Positions 53,449-63,400 of a stretch of 64,000 nt of DNA are shown here, one piece after another. Where the stretch lies: assembly GCF_000733925.1 (NCBI RefSeq), contig NZ_JPOO01000003.1, positions 744,001 to 808,000 of the forward strand. The letters are read 5' to 3'. Below the pieces are notes generated by a model. The model was not told the DNA's origin and ran no database searches. It saw nothing but the letters and a program-made list of their open reading frames with translations. The stretch is from Arenibacter algicola. GTDB taxonomy: Bacteria > Bacteroidota > Bacteroidia > Flavobacteriales > Flavobacteriaceae. A program made the position numbers and the translations under genes. How positions within the stretch are numbered: the first letter of the stretch is position 1; the number at the start of each line of letters is the position of its first letter.

Positions 53449-53967
53449 ATGGATAAATTAAATAAAAATAACAGTTTTGGGGTTCCAGATGGGTATTTCG
53501 ATACCTTTTCCAGCGATATCATGAAAAAGATAGCAAAGGAAGATGCGTCTATGCCTCCGAATGAAGGATTCAAAGTTCCGGAGGGTTATTTTGAAACTTT
53601 TAACACAAGGCTTCTGGAACAACTGGAAAGTATTCCGGCCGAGACCAAGGTAATACCATTAAAATCTTATAAGAAACACTATTACACGGCCGCTTCCGTT
53701 GCCGCGGTGGTACTATTGTTCCTTGTGGTTCAATTTAATAGCGATAAAACGCCATCATATTCGGACTTGGCCAATTCTGACATAGAAAATTATTTTGAAT
53801 TTAACGACTTGGAACTTACCTCCTATGATTTGGCGGAAATACTTCCAATCGATGATTTGGACCTAAACGATATTCTGGAAATTAAGCTGGATAATGACAA
53901 TATCATAGATTATCTGGACTCCCATATTGAAGATTTTGAAGAATTAAATATGCACAATGATGATTAG
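53449..53967 (+). CDS. Probable anti-sigma membrane protein
   Basis: 172 residues. Two copies of the pattern VPxGYFxTF (residues 12-20 and 43-51) in the cytoplasmic part, a single transmembrane helix at about 78-96, then a very acidic periplasmic tail rich in Asp/Leu. This layout, directly after an ECF sigma gene, indicates an anti-sigma factor. It overlaps the next gene start by about 11 bp. Confidence 0.78.
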   Translation: MDKLNKNNSFGVPDGYFDTFSSDIMKKIAKEDASMPPNEGFKVPEGYFETFNTRLLEQLESIPAETKVIPLKSYKKHYYTAASVAAVVLLFLVVQFNSDKTPSYSDLANSDIENYFEFNDLELTSYDLAEILPIDDLDLNDILEIKLDNDNIIDYLDSHIEDFEELNMHNDD

Positions 53968-54409
53968 AAAAATAAAAATACTTGCCCCTATCCTTTTCCT
54001 TGCAGTTACGCTATCCTTAAGCTCACAGGAAAGACAGGATTGGGATAAAATAAAATCACTAAAAGTAGCTTTCATTACAGAAAGATTGGACCTTACTCCA
54101 AAGGAAGCCCAAAGTTTTTGGCCTCTTTACAATGAACATCAATCCAAAAGGGAAGGTTTGTTCAGGGAGGAGCGCTTCGAAATAGGTTCCGAGATAAAAA
54201 ATCTGGATGCCCTATCGGACGCACAAGCCAGTGAACTTCTTGGCCGTATGCAAAAATTGGAGGAAGAAAAATATAAGTTGGAAAAATCCTATATCGAAAA
54301 TATATCCAAGACAATTTCGGCCAAGAAGACCATTTTGTTGATGCGTTCGGAAGAGGATTTTAAACGTCAGCTTCTAAAACAATATAGACAGAAAAAGGGT
54401 GGAAGGTAA
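53957..54409 (+). CDS. Spy/CpxP-like periplasmic stress protein
   Basis: 150 residues. Signal peptide (about 1-22, ending SSQ). Mature part is charged and helical: KVAFITERLDLTPKEAQSFWPLYNEHQ, the LTP-x6-W/F-x-Y pattern of LTXXQ/Spy-like proteins. It probably senses or chaperones misfolded envelope proteins and feeds back on the ECF/anti-sigma pair. Confidence 0.75.
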   Translation: MMIRKIKILAPILFLAVTLSLSSQERQDWDKIKSLKVAFITERLDLTPKEAQSFWPLYNEHQSKREGLFREERFEIGSEIKNLDALSDAQASELLGRMQKLEEEKYKLEKSYIENISKTISAKKTILLMRSEEDFKRQLLKQYRQKKGGR

Positions 54410-54475
54410 TTATTCTCCAAGCTCCAAGTCAAAGGCCGTCTATTAAAACATCGTCTTTTTCAATACCATAACATA

Positions 54476-55507
54476 TCAGCGAAAAATTAGCTTCGCAATC
54501 CTGTCCTTTCCTGCGGCATATGCAATAGTGTCGTTCATAAACCTAAGGGTATAAAAAGACTCATCTGAAAGTTGCTTCCAGGTTTCACCAGTGTCATAAG
54601 AATAAGCAATACCCTCAAAACCAACGGCAACTAGTGACTTGCCGTTAGAATTTGGCACAAATTGAACGCAGCTTCTATAATTTGGCAATTGGCCATCGGC
54701 AATCAATTTCCAGGTTTTACCTCCGTCCATGGTTACTGCCTTGTTCCCACTATTTAATTCCGGTTCAACATAATCCCCGCCAATAACAGCGCCCAGGTTT
54801 TCATCATAAAAATCAATGGAAAAGATACCTTGGGTAGTTTCTGCACTTGTTATGGGCGTTTTTATAACTTCCCAAGTAAACCCCTTGTCCTTGGTGTGAT
54901 AAACATTTCCATGTGTAGTTCCTATCCAAGCCATTGTACCCAAAACCTTTATGTTGGTATTACTGGCGGCAAAGGCCCCCTCCCCGGTTTCCGACTTTGG
55001 CAAAGAAGAACATGATATTTTTTTCCAGGTACTACCGCCATCCCTAGTAATGATTATAGACAGGCACCCATTCATGCTGTCCCCAACGGCAATACCCTCC
55101 TGGTCGTTCCAAAAGGTCATGGCATCATAAAATACCTTCTCATCCTCTTCCTTATATACCAATTCCATAGTGCCCTTGTCTCCGGTTTTGTACAACAAGG
55201 CCGGGTTACCAATGGAAAGCATGAAAAAATCGGTAGAATTTTGTGCTACTGCCCTAAATTCAGGAAGAATACTGTCATATTTTTGGGTATTGACCCTCAC
55301 TTTATTGGTCCTAAGATCCACTAAACCAAAAGCTCCCTTGTTGGCTGCAAATGCCATATTGCCGCCATCCATAATTTCTATGGCCCTAAAGCTCAATGAA
55401 TCGGTATAAATGGTCTCTATTTTTACATCACTAAACACTCTCTGTTCTTCCATTTCGGAACAGGAGCCAAAAATGCATAGAATGAGAATCACCAAATAAT
55501 TGCGCAT
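54476..55507 (-). CDS. Ycf48/BNR-repeat lipoprotein
   Basis: 343 residues from ATG 55507, which opens a lipoprotein signal with Cys in FGSCSE; a start at 55525 overlaps a -7 box (TATTTTTG on the minus strand, 55523-55530) and is rejected. The body has repeated blades with DGGSTWKKI, DKGFTWEVI, DGGKTWKLI and DTGETWKQL: a seven-bladed propeller of the Ycf48/BNR (sialidase-like Asp-box) type. No enzymatic motif is seen; an assembly or adhesion role is possible. Divergent from the RsmB-type gene. Confidence 0.88.
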   Translation of the reverse strand: MRNYLVILILCIFGSCSEMEEQRVFSDVKIETIYTDSLSFRAIEIMDGGNMAFAANKGAFGLVDLRTNKVRVNTQKYDSILPEFRAVAQNSTDFFMLSIGNPALLYKTGDKGTMELVYKEEDEKVFYDAMTFWNDQEGIAVGDSMNGCLSIIITRDGGSTWKKISCSSLPKSETGEGAFAASNTNIKVLGTMAWIGTTHGNVYHTKDKGFTWEVIKTPITSAETTQGIFSIDFYDENLGAVIGGDYVEPELNSGNKAVTMDGGKTWKLIADGQLPNYRSCVQFVPNSNGKSLVAVGFEGIAYSYDTGETWKQLSDESFYTLRFMNDTIAYAAGKDRIAKLIFR

Positions 55508-55522
55508 GCTTATAATTTTCCC

Positions 55523-55530
55523 CAAAAATA
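55523..55530 (-). promoter_or_regulatory. Candidate Bacteroidota -7 box (TATTTTTG)
   Basis: TAnnTTTG match on the minus strand, 16 bp upstream of the Ycf48-like ATG at 55507. Confidence 0.45.
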
Positions 55531-55552
55531 ATAGGAATAGGTTCTAATACAA

Positions 55553-55560
55553 TACCTTTG
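55553..55560 (+). promoter_or_regulatory. Candidate Bacteroidota -7 box (TACCTTTG)
   Basis: TAnnTTTG match 18 bp upstream of the RsmB-type ATG at 55579. Confidence 0.45.
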
Positions 55561-55578
55561 CAATCTTAATTTTTTAAA

Positions 55579-56802
55579 ATGCGATTACATAGAAATCTAG
55601 TGTTTGCGGTTGTTGATGCGTTAAATTATATATTTAATGAAGGTGAATATGCAGATAAGGTAGTGGAAAAAGTATTAAAATATGACAAACGATGGGGTGC
55701 CCGGGACAGAGGTTTTATTGCTGAGACCACCTACGAAATGGTGCGATGGAGGAGATTGTACGCCGAAATAGCCGAAGTTAAGGCCCCATATAGCAGGCCC
55801 AATCTATTTAGAATGTTTGCTGTTTGGGCCGTTCTTAAAGGCATTAAACTACCGGACTGGAAGCAAATTGAACCTACCCCGGAAAGAAGGATCAAAGGAA
55901 AATTTGATGAACTCTCCAAAATAAGAAAATATAGGGAATCCGTCCCCGATTGGATGGACGAGCTCTGTGCCAAATCCTTGGGCGAGGCCCTGTGGACCAA
56001 AGAAATACATGCCCTAAATGAACAGGCAGAAGTAATTTTAAGGGTAAATACCTTAAAAACAACCAAGGATAATTTAAGCAGTGTTCTCCACGAAGCAGGC
56101 GTTGAAACAGAATCCATAAAAGGGTATCCAGATGCTTTAAGGCTAAAGGAACGTTCAAATGTATTTATTACCGAAGCCTTTAAAAATGGCTGGTTCGAAG
56201 TACAGGATGCCTCCTCCCAATTGGTAGCTCCATTTTTGGACGTTAAACCTGGTCAGCGTGTAGTAGATACCTGTGCAGGGGCAGGTGGTAAAACGCTTCA
56301 TTTGGCAGCACTGATGGAAAATAAGGGTCAGCTTATCGCACTTGATATTTATGGCAACAAACTAAAAGAATTAAAAAGAAGGGCCAAACGCGATGGTGCG
56401 CATAATGTGGAAACCAGGGCCATAGATTCTACCAAGGTAATTAAAAAGCTATACGACACAGCAGATAGGGTTTTAATAGATGCCCCCTGTACAGGATTGG
56501 GGGTTTTAAAGAGAAACCCCGATGCCAAGTGGAAACTGCAACCCGATTTCTTGGAAAAAATTATGGTTACCCAACAACAAATCCTACAGGATTACAGTAG
56601 AATAGTTAAGCCTGGAGGGAAATTGGTCTACGCCACCTGTTCCATATTGCCACAAGAAAATATTCAGCAAGTAAAGAAATTCCTCGGCTCAGAGGCTGGC
56701 AAAGACTTTAGCCTTATCAAGGATAGCAACATATATGCCTGCAAAACTGGATTTGACGGATTCTACATGGCCCTTTTGGAAAAGAAACCCGCTTCAAAAT
56801 AA
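55579..56802 (+). CDS. RsmB/NOL1-type RNA m5C methyltransferase
   Basis: 407 residues. SAM motif I RVVDTCAGAGGKTLHLA, motif IV VLIDAPCTGLGVLKR with the release Cys, and motif VI LVYATCSILPQEN with the nucleophile Cys define the RNA cytosine-C5 methyltransferase family. The N-terminal part is a short helical region, shorter than E. coli RsmB's NusB-like domain. Likely modifies rRNA. A strong terminator follows at 56814-56853. Confidence 0.92.
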   Translation: MRLHRNLVFAVVDALNYIFNEGEYADKVVEKVLKYDKRWGARDRGFIAETTYEMVRWRRLYAEIAEVKAPYSRPNLFRMFAVWAVLKGIKLPDWKQIEPTPERRIKGKFDELSKIRKYRESVPDWMDELCAKSLGEALWTKEIHALNEQAEVILRVNTLKTTKDNLSSVLHEAGVETESIKGYPDALRLKERSNVFITEAFKNGWFEVQDASSQLVAPFLDVKPGQRVVDTCAGAGGKTLHLAALMENKGQLIALDIYGNKLKELKRRAKRDGAHNVETRAIDSTKVIKKLYDTADRVLIDAPCTGLGVLKRNPDAKWKLQPDFLEKIMVTQQQILQDYSRIVKPGGKLVYATCSILPQENIQQVKKFLGSEAGKDFSLIKDSNIYACKTGFDGFYMALLEKKPASK

Positions 56803-56813
56803 AAAATGAACAA

Positions 56814-56853
56814 AAAAAAGAGGCTGTCCATGCTTATGGACAGCCTCTTTTTT
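56814..56853. terminator. Bidirectional intrinsic terminator
   Basis: Perfect 18-bp stem (GAGGCTGTCCAT core, A-run and T-run paired) with loop GCTT, between the convergent RsmB-type and His/Tyr-rich genes. Confidence 0.92.
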
Positions 56854-56864
56854 GGTTCTGGTTC

Positions 56865-57305
56865 CTAAAGTCCTATTCTAACACTAGGAGCACTAATCCC
56901 TACTCCCGTGCGAACCGTTGTTCTTCTGGGATAGCTCCTATAACTGTAATGGTCGTTATGGTAATAATAAAAGCTGGCATGGGTATGGTAATGCTGACTA
57001 TGATGACAATGGGAGTCACAATGCTCACGATGTTCCGCATAGGCGTCACTTTTACCTTTCATATAAGCCTTATGGGCCTTTCTATCCCTTTTCTTTAATT
57101 CACGCTCATATTCCTTTTGCGATTCCCAAAATTCCTCTTCCTCCGATTCAGCCAATTCCTGTGATTGCTCAAATTGTGCATCCTCCTTGGCTCTTTGTTC
57201 ATAATAAGTAAGTTTTTCCTTTTCGGTGGATTCTACTTCCTGGGCTATTGATCCGATAAAAGAAAAAAGTAGGATCGCTAAACTTAAAAATTGTAATCTC
57301 TTCAT
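56865..57305 (-). CDS. Uncharacterised secreted His/Tyr-rich protein
   Basis: 146 residues. Signal peptide (1-21). The middle is a charged helix rich in Glu/Lys. Residues about 90-125 are dense in His, Tyr and Cys (HREHCDSHCHHSQHYHTH), suggesting metal binding; the C-terminus is Tyr/Arg/Ser-rich. No family recognised. Confidence 0.65.
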   Translation of the reverse strand: MKRLQFLSLAILLFSFIGSIAQEVESTEKEKLTYYEQRAKEDAQFEQSQELAESEEEEFWESQKEYERELKKRDRKAHKAYMKGKSDAYAEHREHCDSHCHHSQHYHTHASFYYYHNDHYSYRSYPRRTTVRTGVGISAPSVRIGL

Positions 57306-57408
57306 AACTTAAATGTTTTATTTAAACTGTGATTTATTTAATAGCACTGTTTGTATATAAAACAACCAATAGGAAAATTACCCTACCTAGTTTAGAAAAA
57401 AATAATTT

Positions 57409-59220
57409 TCAAAAAACCTCCTTCTTGGAATTTGTAGTGAGTACATCGGGATGCATCAACGATTCTGCCAAACTACCAGTCTTGGGCAACTCGTACTTGA
57501 AATAGAATTTCATGGTATGGATTTTACTTTCGTAGAAAGTTTTGGAATAAGTCTGGTCCCCCTCCAGTATATTTCGCTGTGCATTTACAGCAATATCCAA
57601 CCACAACCACCCTATTACTACGTGACTTAAAAATTCCATAAACAAATTGGCATCGGACAGAAAGCGCTCATAATTTCCTTTTTTGGCAAAGGGAACCAAA
57701 AAATCCAAAACGCTCCTTGTCAACTTAATCTTATCGCCCAATATTTTGGCCGAAGAACGCAATTCATCAAACTCCATTGCCTCGGTTATGGTATGCAATA
57801 TTTCAGTCAGCAATAATTCCAGAGCTTTTCCATTCTCCATGGGGACCTTACGTCCCAATAAATCCTGGGATTGGATACCCGTAGTACCTTCATAGATACT
57901 AAATATCCTAATATCGCGGTAGTATTGCTGAAGTATAAAATCCGAACAGAATCCGTATCCACCCAATACCTGCACCCCATTGCTCACTGATAAAGTTCCT
58001 GCCTCAGTAGGATAAGTTTTTACTATAGGAATTACCATTTCCAATAAAAGACCGTACTTTTTCTTGGTTTCTGGGTCCTTGGTGGATTGTATAATATCGT
58101 AATACTTGGCAGCCAATAAAACCAAACTTAAAGAACCTTCGGCAATTGCCTTTTGCAATAACAGCATACGCCTAACATCTGGATGTTCAATTATTAAACA
58201 AGGTTTTTCATCAGGATCTTTTTTTCCGTCACTGGAAAGCTTTCGCCCCTGGGGTCGTTCATTCGCATACTCCATAGAGGCCTGATAAGCTGCCATGCTT
58301 ATGGCTGCACCCCCACGTCCTACACTTATCCTGGCACTGTTCATCATTAAAAACATATATTTAAGCCCCTTGTGTGCCTGCCCTACCAGCCAGCCATGGC
58401 AATCGTCCTTGTCTCCAAATCCGAGATGGGTGGTAGCATAACCCCTTTGACCCATTTTCTGAAAATCGGCCACGGTCATCACATCGTTATTGGTTAAACT
58501 TCCATCCTTCCCCATCCTAAGTTTAGGCACCACAAATAAGGATATGCCTTTGGTTCCGGACGGAGCACCTTCTATTCTGGCCAACAATAGGTGAACTACA
58601 TTTTCTACATATTGATGATCCCCGCCTGAAATGAATATTTTTTGTCCGGATATCTTATAATAACCTTCTTGGGTGGGAGTTGCTTTGGTAGTGATATCGG
58701 ATAAGGAACTACCTGCCTGGGGCTCTGTAAGGCACATGGTACCTCCCCAAGCCCCGGATAACATTTTGGGAACATAGGTTTTCTTGAGGTCTTCATTGGC
58801 GAAATGAACAATCAGTTCTGCAGCGCCTTGGGTCAAACCGGCATATCCCGGCAGATGATTGTTGGCGGCCTCCTGGATATAGGCCGAAGCCGTATGAATT
58901 ATAAATGGTAACTGCAGGCCCCCATCCCCATAATCAAAAGGACCGGAAATAATTCCCATTTCCCCACCCTTCTTCATCATTACATCAACCTGTTTATGCA
59001 CCATTATGGTTCCATTTTTATAAATGGCCGGTGTTTCATCCATCTCTTTGAAATAGGGAAATAATTCACGGTCGGAAAATTCTTTGATAGCATTTATAAA
59101 CAAATCCAAAGAATCCTTGTCATAATCTTGGAACCGTTCTGCCGTTAGCAAATCCTCCACCCCATGTACATGGTATAACAAATATTTTAATGTTGCGATA
59201 TCTACATATTCCTTGGCCAT
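57409..59220 (-). CDS. Acyl-CoA dehydrogenase, long form
   Basis: 603 residues. FAD/substrate loop CLTEPQAGSSLSDI, then GQKIFISGGDH and VGRGGAAISMAAY; catalytic Glu in SIYEGTTGIQSQDLLGRK. The ~200-residue C-terminal extension beyond the core is typical of the FadE/AidB-like long group. It catalyses alpha,beta-oxidation of acyl-CoA in fatty-acid degradation. Single gene; chain-length preference unknown. Confidence 0.93.
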   Translation of the reverse strand: MAKEYVDIATLKYLLYHVHGVEDLLTAERFQDYDKDSLDLFINAIKEFSDRELFPYFKEMDETPAIYKNGTIMVHKQVDVMMKKGGEMGIISGPFDYGDGGLQLPFIIHTASAYIQEAANNHLPGYAGLTQGAAELIVHFANEDLKKTYVPKMLSGAWGGTMCLTEPQAGSSLSDITTKATPTQEGYYKISGQKIFISGGDHQYVENVVHLLLARIEGAPSGTKGISLFVVPKLRMGKDGSLTNNDVMTVADFQKMGQRGYATTHLGFGDKDDCHGWLVGQAHKGLKYMFLMMNSARISVGRGGAAISMAAYQASMEYANERPQGRKLSSDGKKDPDEKPCLIIEHPDVRRMLLLQKAIAEGSLSLVLLAAKYYDIIQSTKDPETKKKYGLLLEMVIPIVKTYPTEAGTLSVSNGVQVLGGYGFCSDFILQQYYRDIRIFSIYEGTTGIQSQDLLGRKVPMENGKALELLLTEILHTITEAMEFDELRSSAKILGDKIKLTRSVLDFLVPFAKKGNYERFLSDANLFMEFLSHVVIGWLWLDIAVNAQRNILEGDQTYSKTFYESKIHTMKFYFKYELPKTGSLAESLMHPDVLTTNSKKEVF

Positions 59221-59417
59221 GGTAATTATATTTAATATTTATTGGTATTACATTCCTAAGATACAATTTAGTCTTCTAATAGAGGCCTCTAGTAAGAAAT
59301 GAAGTTATTTGAAAAGTCTGTGCACTAGAAAAACAGGAATCTACTCTTCCTGTTTTCCATCCCAAAAAGCAAACATAAGTTTCTTACCTTTATTTTTTTA
59401 TCCAAGTTAGCAAAAGA

Positions 59418-60284
59418 ATGAACAATGAGCAGTCGGCCATAAGGACCACTTATTTCAGCATAGCTGGAAATATTATTTTGGCCGTAATTAAGGGTTTGGC
59501 AGGATTTTTTGGCAATTCCTATGCTTTAATAGCCGATGCCATTGAATCCACCACCGATATTTTTTCCTCTCTCTTGGTATTGTTTGGACTTAAATATGCA
59601 AAAAGGCCGGCAGACGAAAATCACCCCTACGGTCATGGTAAGATTGAACCCTTGATTACTTTTCTGGTAGTAGGGTTTTTAATTACCTCGGCAACGATTA
59701 TAGCCTATGAAAGCATTATGAATATTTTAACCCCGCACAAAACACCCAAATCCTGGACCCTATTGGTCCTAGGGGTCATTATTTTGTGGAAAGAGATTTC
59801 GTATAGGGTGGTCTTAAAAAAAAGCATCCAGACCAACAGCTCTTCCTTAAAAGCAGATGCCTGGCATCATAGAAGCGATGCCATCACCTCCATTATGGCA
59901 TTCATAGGTATATCCATTGCCCTGATCTTTGGTAAAGGATATGAAACGGCCGATGATTGGGCTGCCTTGGCGGCCTCATTTTTTATTTTTTACAATGGAT
60001 ATCTGATCTTTAGACCTGCCCTTGGCGAAATAATGGACGAACATTTATATGATGACCTTATAGAGGAAATTCGAGAAGTTTCATTAACTGTTGATGGTAT
60101 ATTGGGAACTGAAAAATGTTTCATCCGAAAGGCCGGTACAAAATATCATATTGACCTTCATGCCCAGGTAAACGGCAGTATTAGTGTAAAAGAAGGGCAT
60201 GACCTGTCCCACAAACTTAAGGACAGGCTCCGTAGGGATATACCCAATATTGGACATGTTTTGATTCATATAGAACCAAAATAA
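59418..60284 (+). CDS. Cation diffusion facilitator (CDF) metal transporter
   Basis: 288 residues, six transmembrane helices and a C-terminal cytosolic domain (about 205-288, ending HVLIHIEP). Helix V carries the HxxxD metal site in WHHRSDA. In helix II the usual DxxxD reads ESTTD, so the first Asp is replaced by Glu. CDF proteins export Zn, Mn, Co or Fe by proton antiport. The Glu change may alter metal preference; that is inference. Confidence 0.93.
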   Translation: MNNEQSAIRTTYFSIAGNIILAVIKGLAGFFGNSYALIADAIESTTDIFSSLLVLFGLKYAKRPADENHPYGHGKIEPLITFLVVGFLITSATIIAYESIMNILTPHKTPKSWTLLVLGVIILWKEISYRVVLKKSIQTNSSSLKADAWHHRSDAITSIMAFIGISIALIFGKGYETADDWAALAASFFIFYNGYLIFRPALGEIMDEHLYDDLIEEIREVSLTVDGILGTEKCFIRKAGTKYHIDLHAQVNGSISVKEGHDLSHKLKDRLRRDIPNIGHVLIHIEPK

Positions 60285-60386
60285 AAATTATAGTACAAGG
60301 TATTTCAAATTAGACCACATACAGAAATTAACAATTGTTGTCCAAAACTGTTAACTATTCTAATGAAAAATTACACATTAAAACCG

Positions 60387-60394
60387 TAAATTTG
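60387..60394 (+). promoter_or_regulatory. Candidate Bacteroidota -7 box (TAAATTTG)
   Basis: TAnnTTTG match 34 bp upstream of the purL ATG. Confidence 0.4.
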
Positions 60395-60427
60395 CACCTT
60401 TCTCAACCTTACAATTTACATAATTAG

Positions 60428-63400
60428 ATGATTCATTTCTTCGGAGACCTTAGCACTAAGATATTTGCGGTACAGACCAAAAACGACCTGACCCAAGAAG
60501 ATAGCGTAAAACTTACGTGGTTGTTTGGCAACCAACCTAAATTAAACGCGGCGTCATTGGACGCCTTTTTTGTTGGTCCCAGGGCAGCCATGATTACCCC
60601 ATGGAGCACCAATGCTACAGAGATAACCCAAAATATGGGAATTTCAGGTATAATTAGAATTGAGGAGTTTACTGCAGTAGACGAGGATGAAAAAGGGTAC
60701 GACCCCATGCTTTCCCAAAAATATAGTGGCCTTTCACAGGATATTTTTAAGGTTGATGTAATGCCAGCACCTATTCTGGAAATAGTGGATATTGACCAAT
60801 ATAATGAACAGGAGGGATTGGCCCTAAGTGATGAGGAAGTGGCCTATTTACAGCAAGTCTCCGAAAAAATTGGCCGCAAACTAACAGATTCCGAGGTGTT
60901 TGGCTTTAGTCAGGTGAATTCTGAACACTGTAGGCATAAAATTTTTAATGGGACTTTTGTTATCGACGGAGTAGAAAAATCTTCATCACTATTTAAGCTT
61001 ATTAAAAGAACATCCCAGGAACATCCAGGGGATATAGTATCGGCATATAAGGACAATGTGGCTTTTCTTAAAGGGCCGAAAGTGGTGCAGTTTGCCCCCA
61101 AAAGTGCTGACAAGCCAGATTTCTACCAAGAAAAACCATTCGAATCTGTTATCTCCCTAAAGGCCGAAACCCATAATTTCCCAACCACTGTAGAGCCTTT
61201 TAATGGGGCGGCCACAGGGGCGGGCGGAGAAATTAGGGACCGTTTGGCCGGTGGAAAAGGTTCCTTGCCCTTGGCAGGAACTGCTGTGTATATGACCGCG
61301 TATTCCCGCCTGGAAGAAAACAGGCCTTGGGAAAAGGGAATGCCAGAAAGAAATTGGTTGTACCAAACCCCAATGGATATACTAATAAAGGCGTCCAACG
61401 GAGCCTCCGATTTTGGAAACAAATTTGGACAACCCCTTATTGCGGGATCCGTACTAACATTTGAACATGATGAAGCCAATGAAAACCATGGAACTGGCCA
61501 GGGTAGAAAATTAGGATACGACAAGGTAATTATGCAGGCCGGGGGTATTGGCTATGGAAAGGCTGAACAGGCAATAAAAGATATTCCCAAAACTGGTGAT
61601 AAAATCGTGATCCTTGGAGGCGACAACTACCGTATTGGTATGGGCGGTGCTGCCGTATCCAGTGCCGATACTGGAGAATTTGGAGCAACTATAGAACTTA
61701 ACGCCATTCAGCGTTCCAACCCTGAAATGCAAAAAAGGGCTGCAAACGCCATACGGGGAATGGTAGAGAGCGAGCATAACCCTATCGTTTCCATACACGA
61801 TCATGGTGCTGGTGGACATTTAAATTGTCTATCCGAATTGGTCGAGGATACGGGAGGATTAATAGATATGGATAAACTGCCCATTGGAGACCCTACGCTA
61901 TCCGCAAAAGAAACCATTGGCAACGAATCCCAAGAACGTATGGGATTGGTCATAGGAAAAAAGGATGTTGATATGCTGCACCGAATTGCAGATAGAGAAA
62001 GATCGCCCATGTATGAGGTTGGCGATGTTACGGGAGACAACCGCTTTACATTTAAATCTACCACAACTGGAGAAAGTCCAATGGACTTGGAACTATCCGA
62101 TATGTTCGGGAGTTCTCCTAAAACTGTAATGAATGATTCCTCAATAAAAAGAAAATATAAGGCCCCATCCTATTCCCTGGAACACTTTCATGATTATTTG
62201 GACCAGGTTCTGCAATTGGAAGCAGTAGCCGCCAAGGATTGGCTTACAAATAAGGTAGACCGCTGTGTAGGCGGCAAGGTGGCCAAACAGCAATGTGCCG
62301 GTCCACTGCAGTTACCCTTGAACAATTGCGGTGTTATGGCGTTGGATTACAAAGGAAAGGAAGGAATTGCCACTTCTATTGGCCACTCCCCTATTTCAGG
62401 ATTGATAGACCCCTCTGCTGGAAGTAAAAATAGTATCGCTGAAGCCTTGACCAATATTGTTTGGGCACCTTTAAAAGACGGTTTGGACTCGGTTTCACTT
62501 TCCGCCAATTGGATGTGGCCCTGTAAAAATCCTGGGGAGGACGCAAGACTGTATGAGGCGGTTCAGGCCATTTCGGATTTTGCCATCGAGCTGGGAATAA
62601 ATGTCCCAACTGGAAAAGATTCCCTATCCATGAAACAACGCTACAAAGACGCAGAAGTTATAGCTCCTGGAACCGTTATCATTTCCGCCGCCGGAAACTG
62701 TACCGACATTGGCAAAGTGGTAGAACCTGTCTTACAAAAAAATGGCGGGGACATATATTACATCAATTTATCCCAGGATTCCTATAAATTGGGAGGATCA
62801 TCCTTTGCACAAATATTGAATACCATTGGTGATGCTGCCCCCACTATAAATAATGCCAAAAATTTTAAGACCGTATTCAATACTTTCCAAGAGTTAATTC
62901 TCAACGGAAAAATCCTGGCCGGTCACGACGTAGCATCGGGCGGATTGATTACCACGCTTTTGGAACTGTGCTTTGCCGACCTTGATTTGGGTGCCACATT
63001 GGATTTGACAAGTATAGGTGAAGCCGATACTATCAAATTATTGTTTTCAGAAAATGCGGGGATCGTTTTTCAAGCTAAGGACAGCTCGGTAGAAAAAGTA
63101 TTGGCCAATTCAGGTATTGAGTATTTCAAAATTGGATCGGTGAGCACAACACCTACCCTGACCATAAAGAATCAGGGGATGGAAATGGGACTGAACATCA
63201 ATTCCCTACGTGACACCTGGTTTAAAACATCCTATCTATTGGACCGAAGGCAAACCGCCAACAACTTGGCCAAAGAGCGCTACAACAATTACAAAAATCA
63301 GCCCCTAGCCTACTCTTTTCCAACCCATTTTGATGGAAAATTGCCAGCTAAGGCAAAAACGCGACCAAAAGCGGCCATCCTACGTGAAAAAGGCAGTAAC

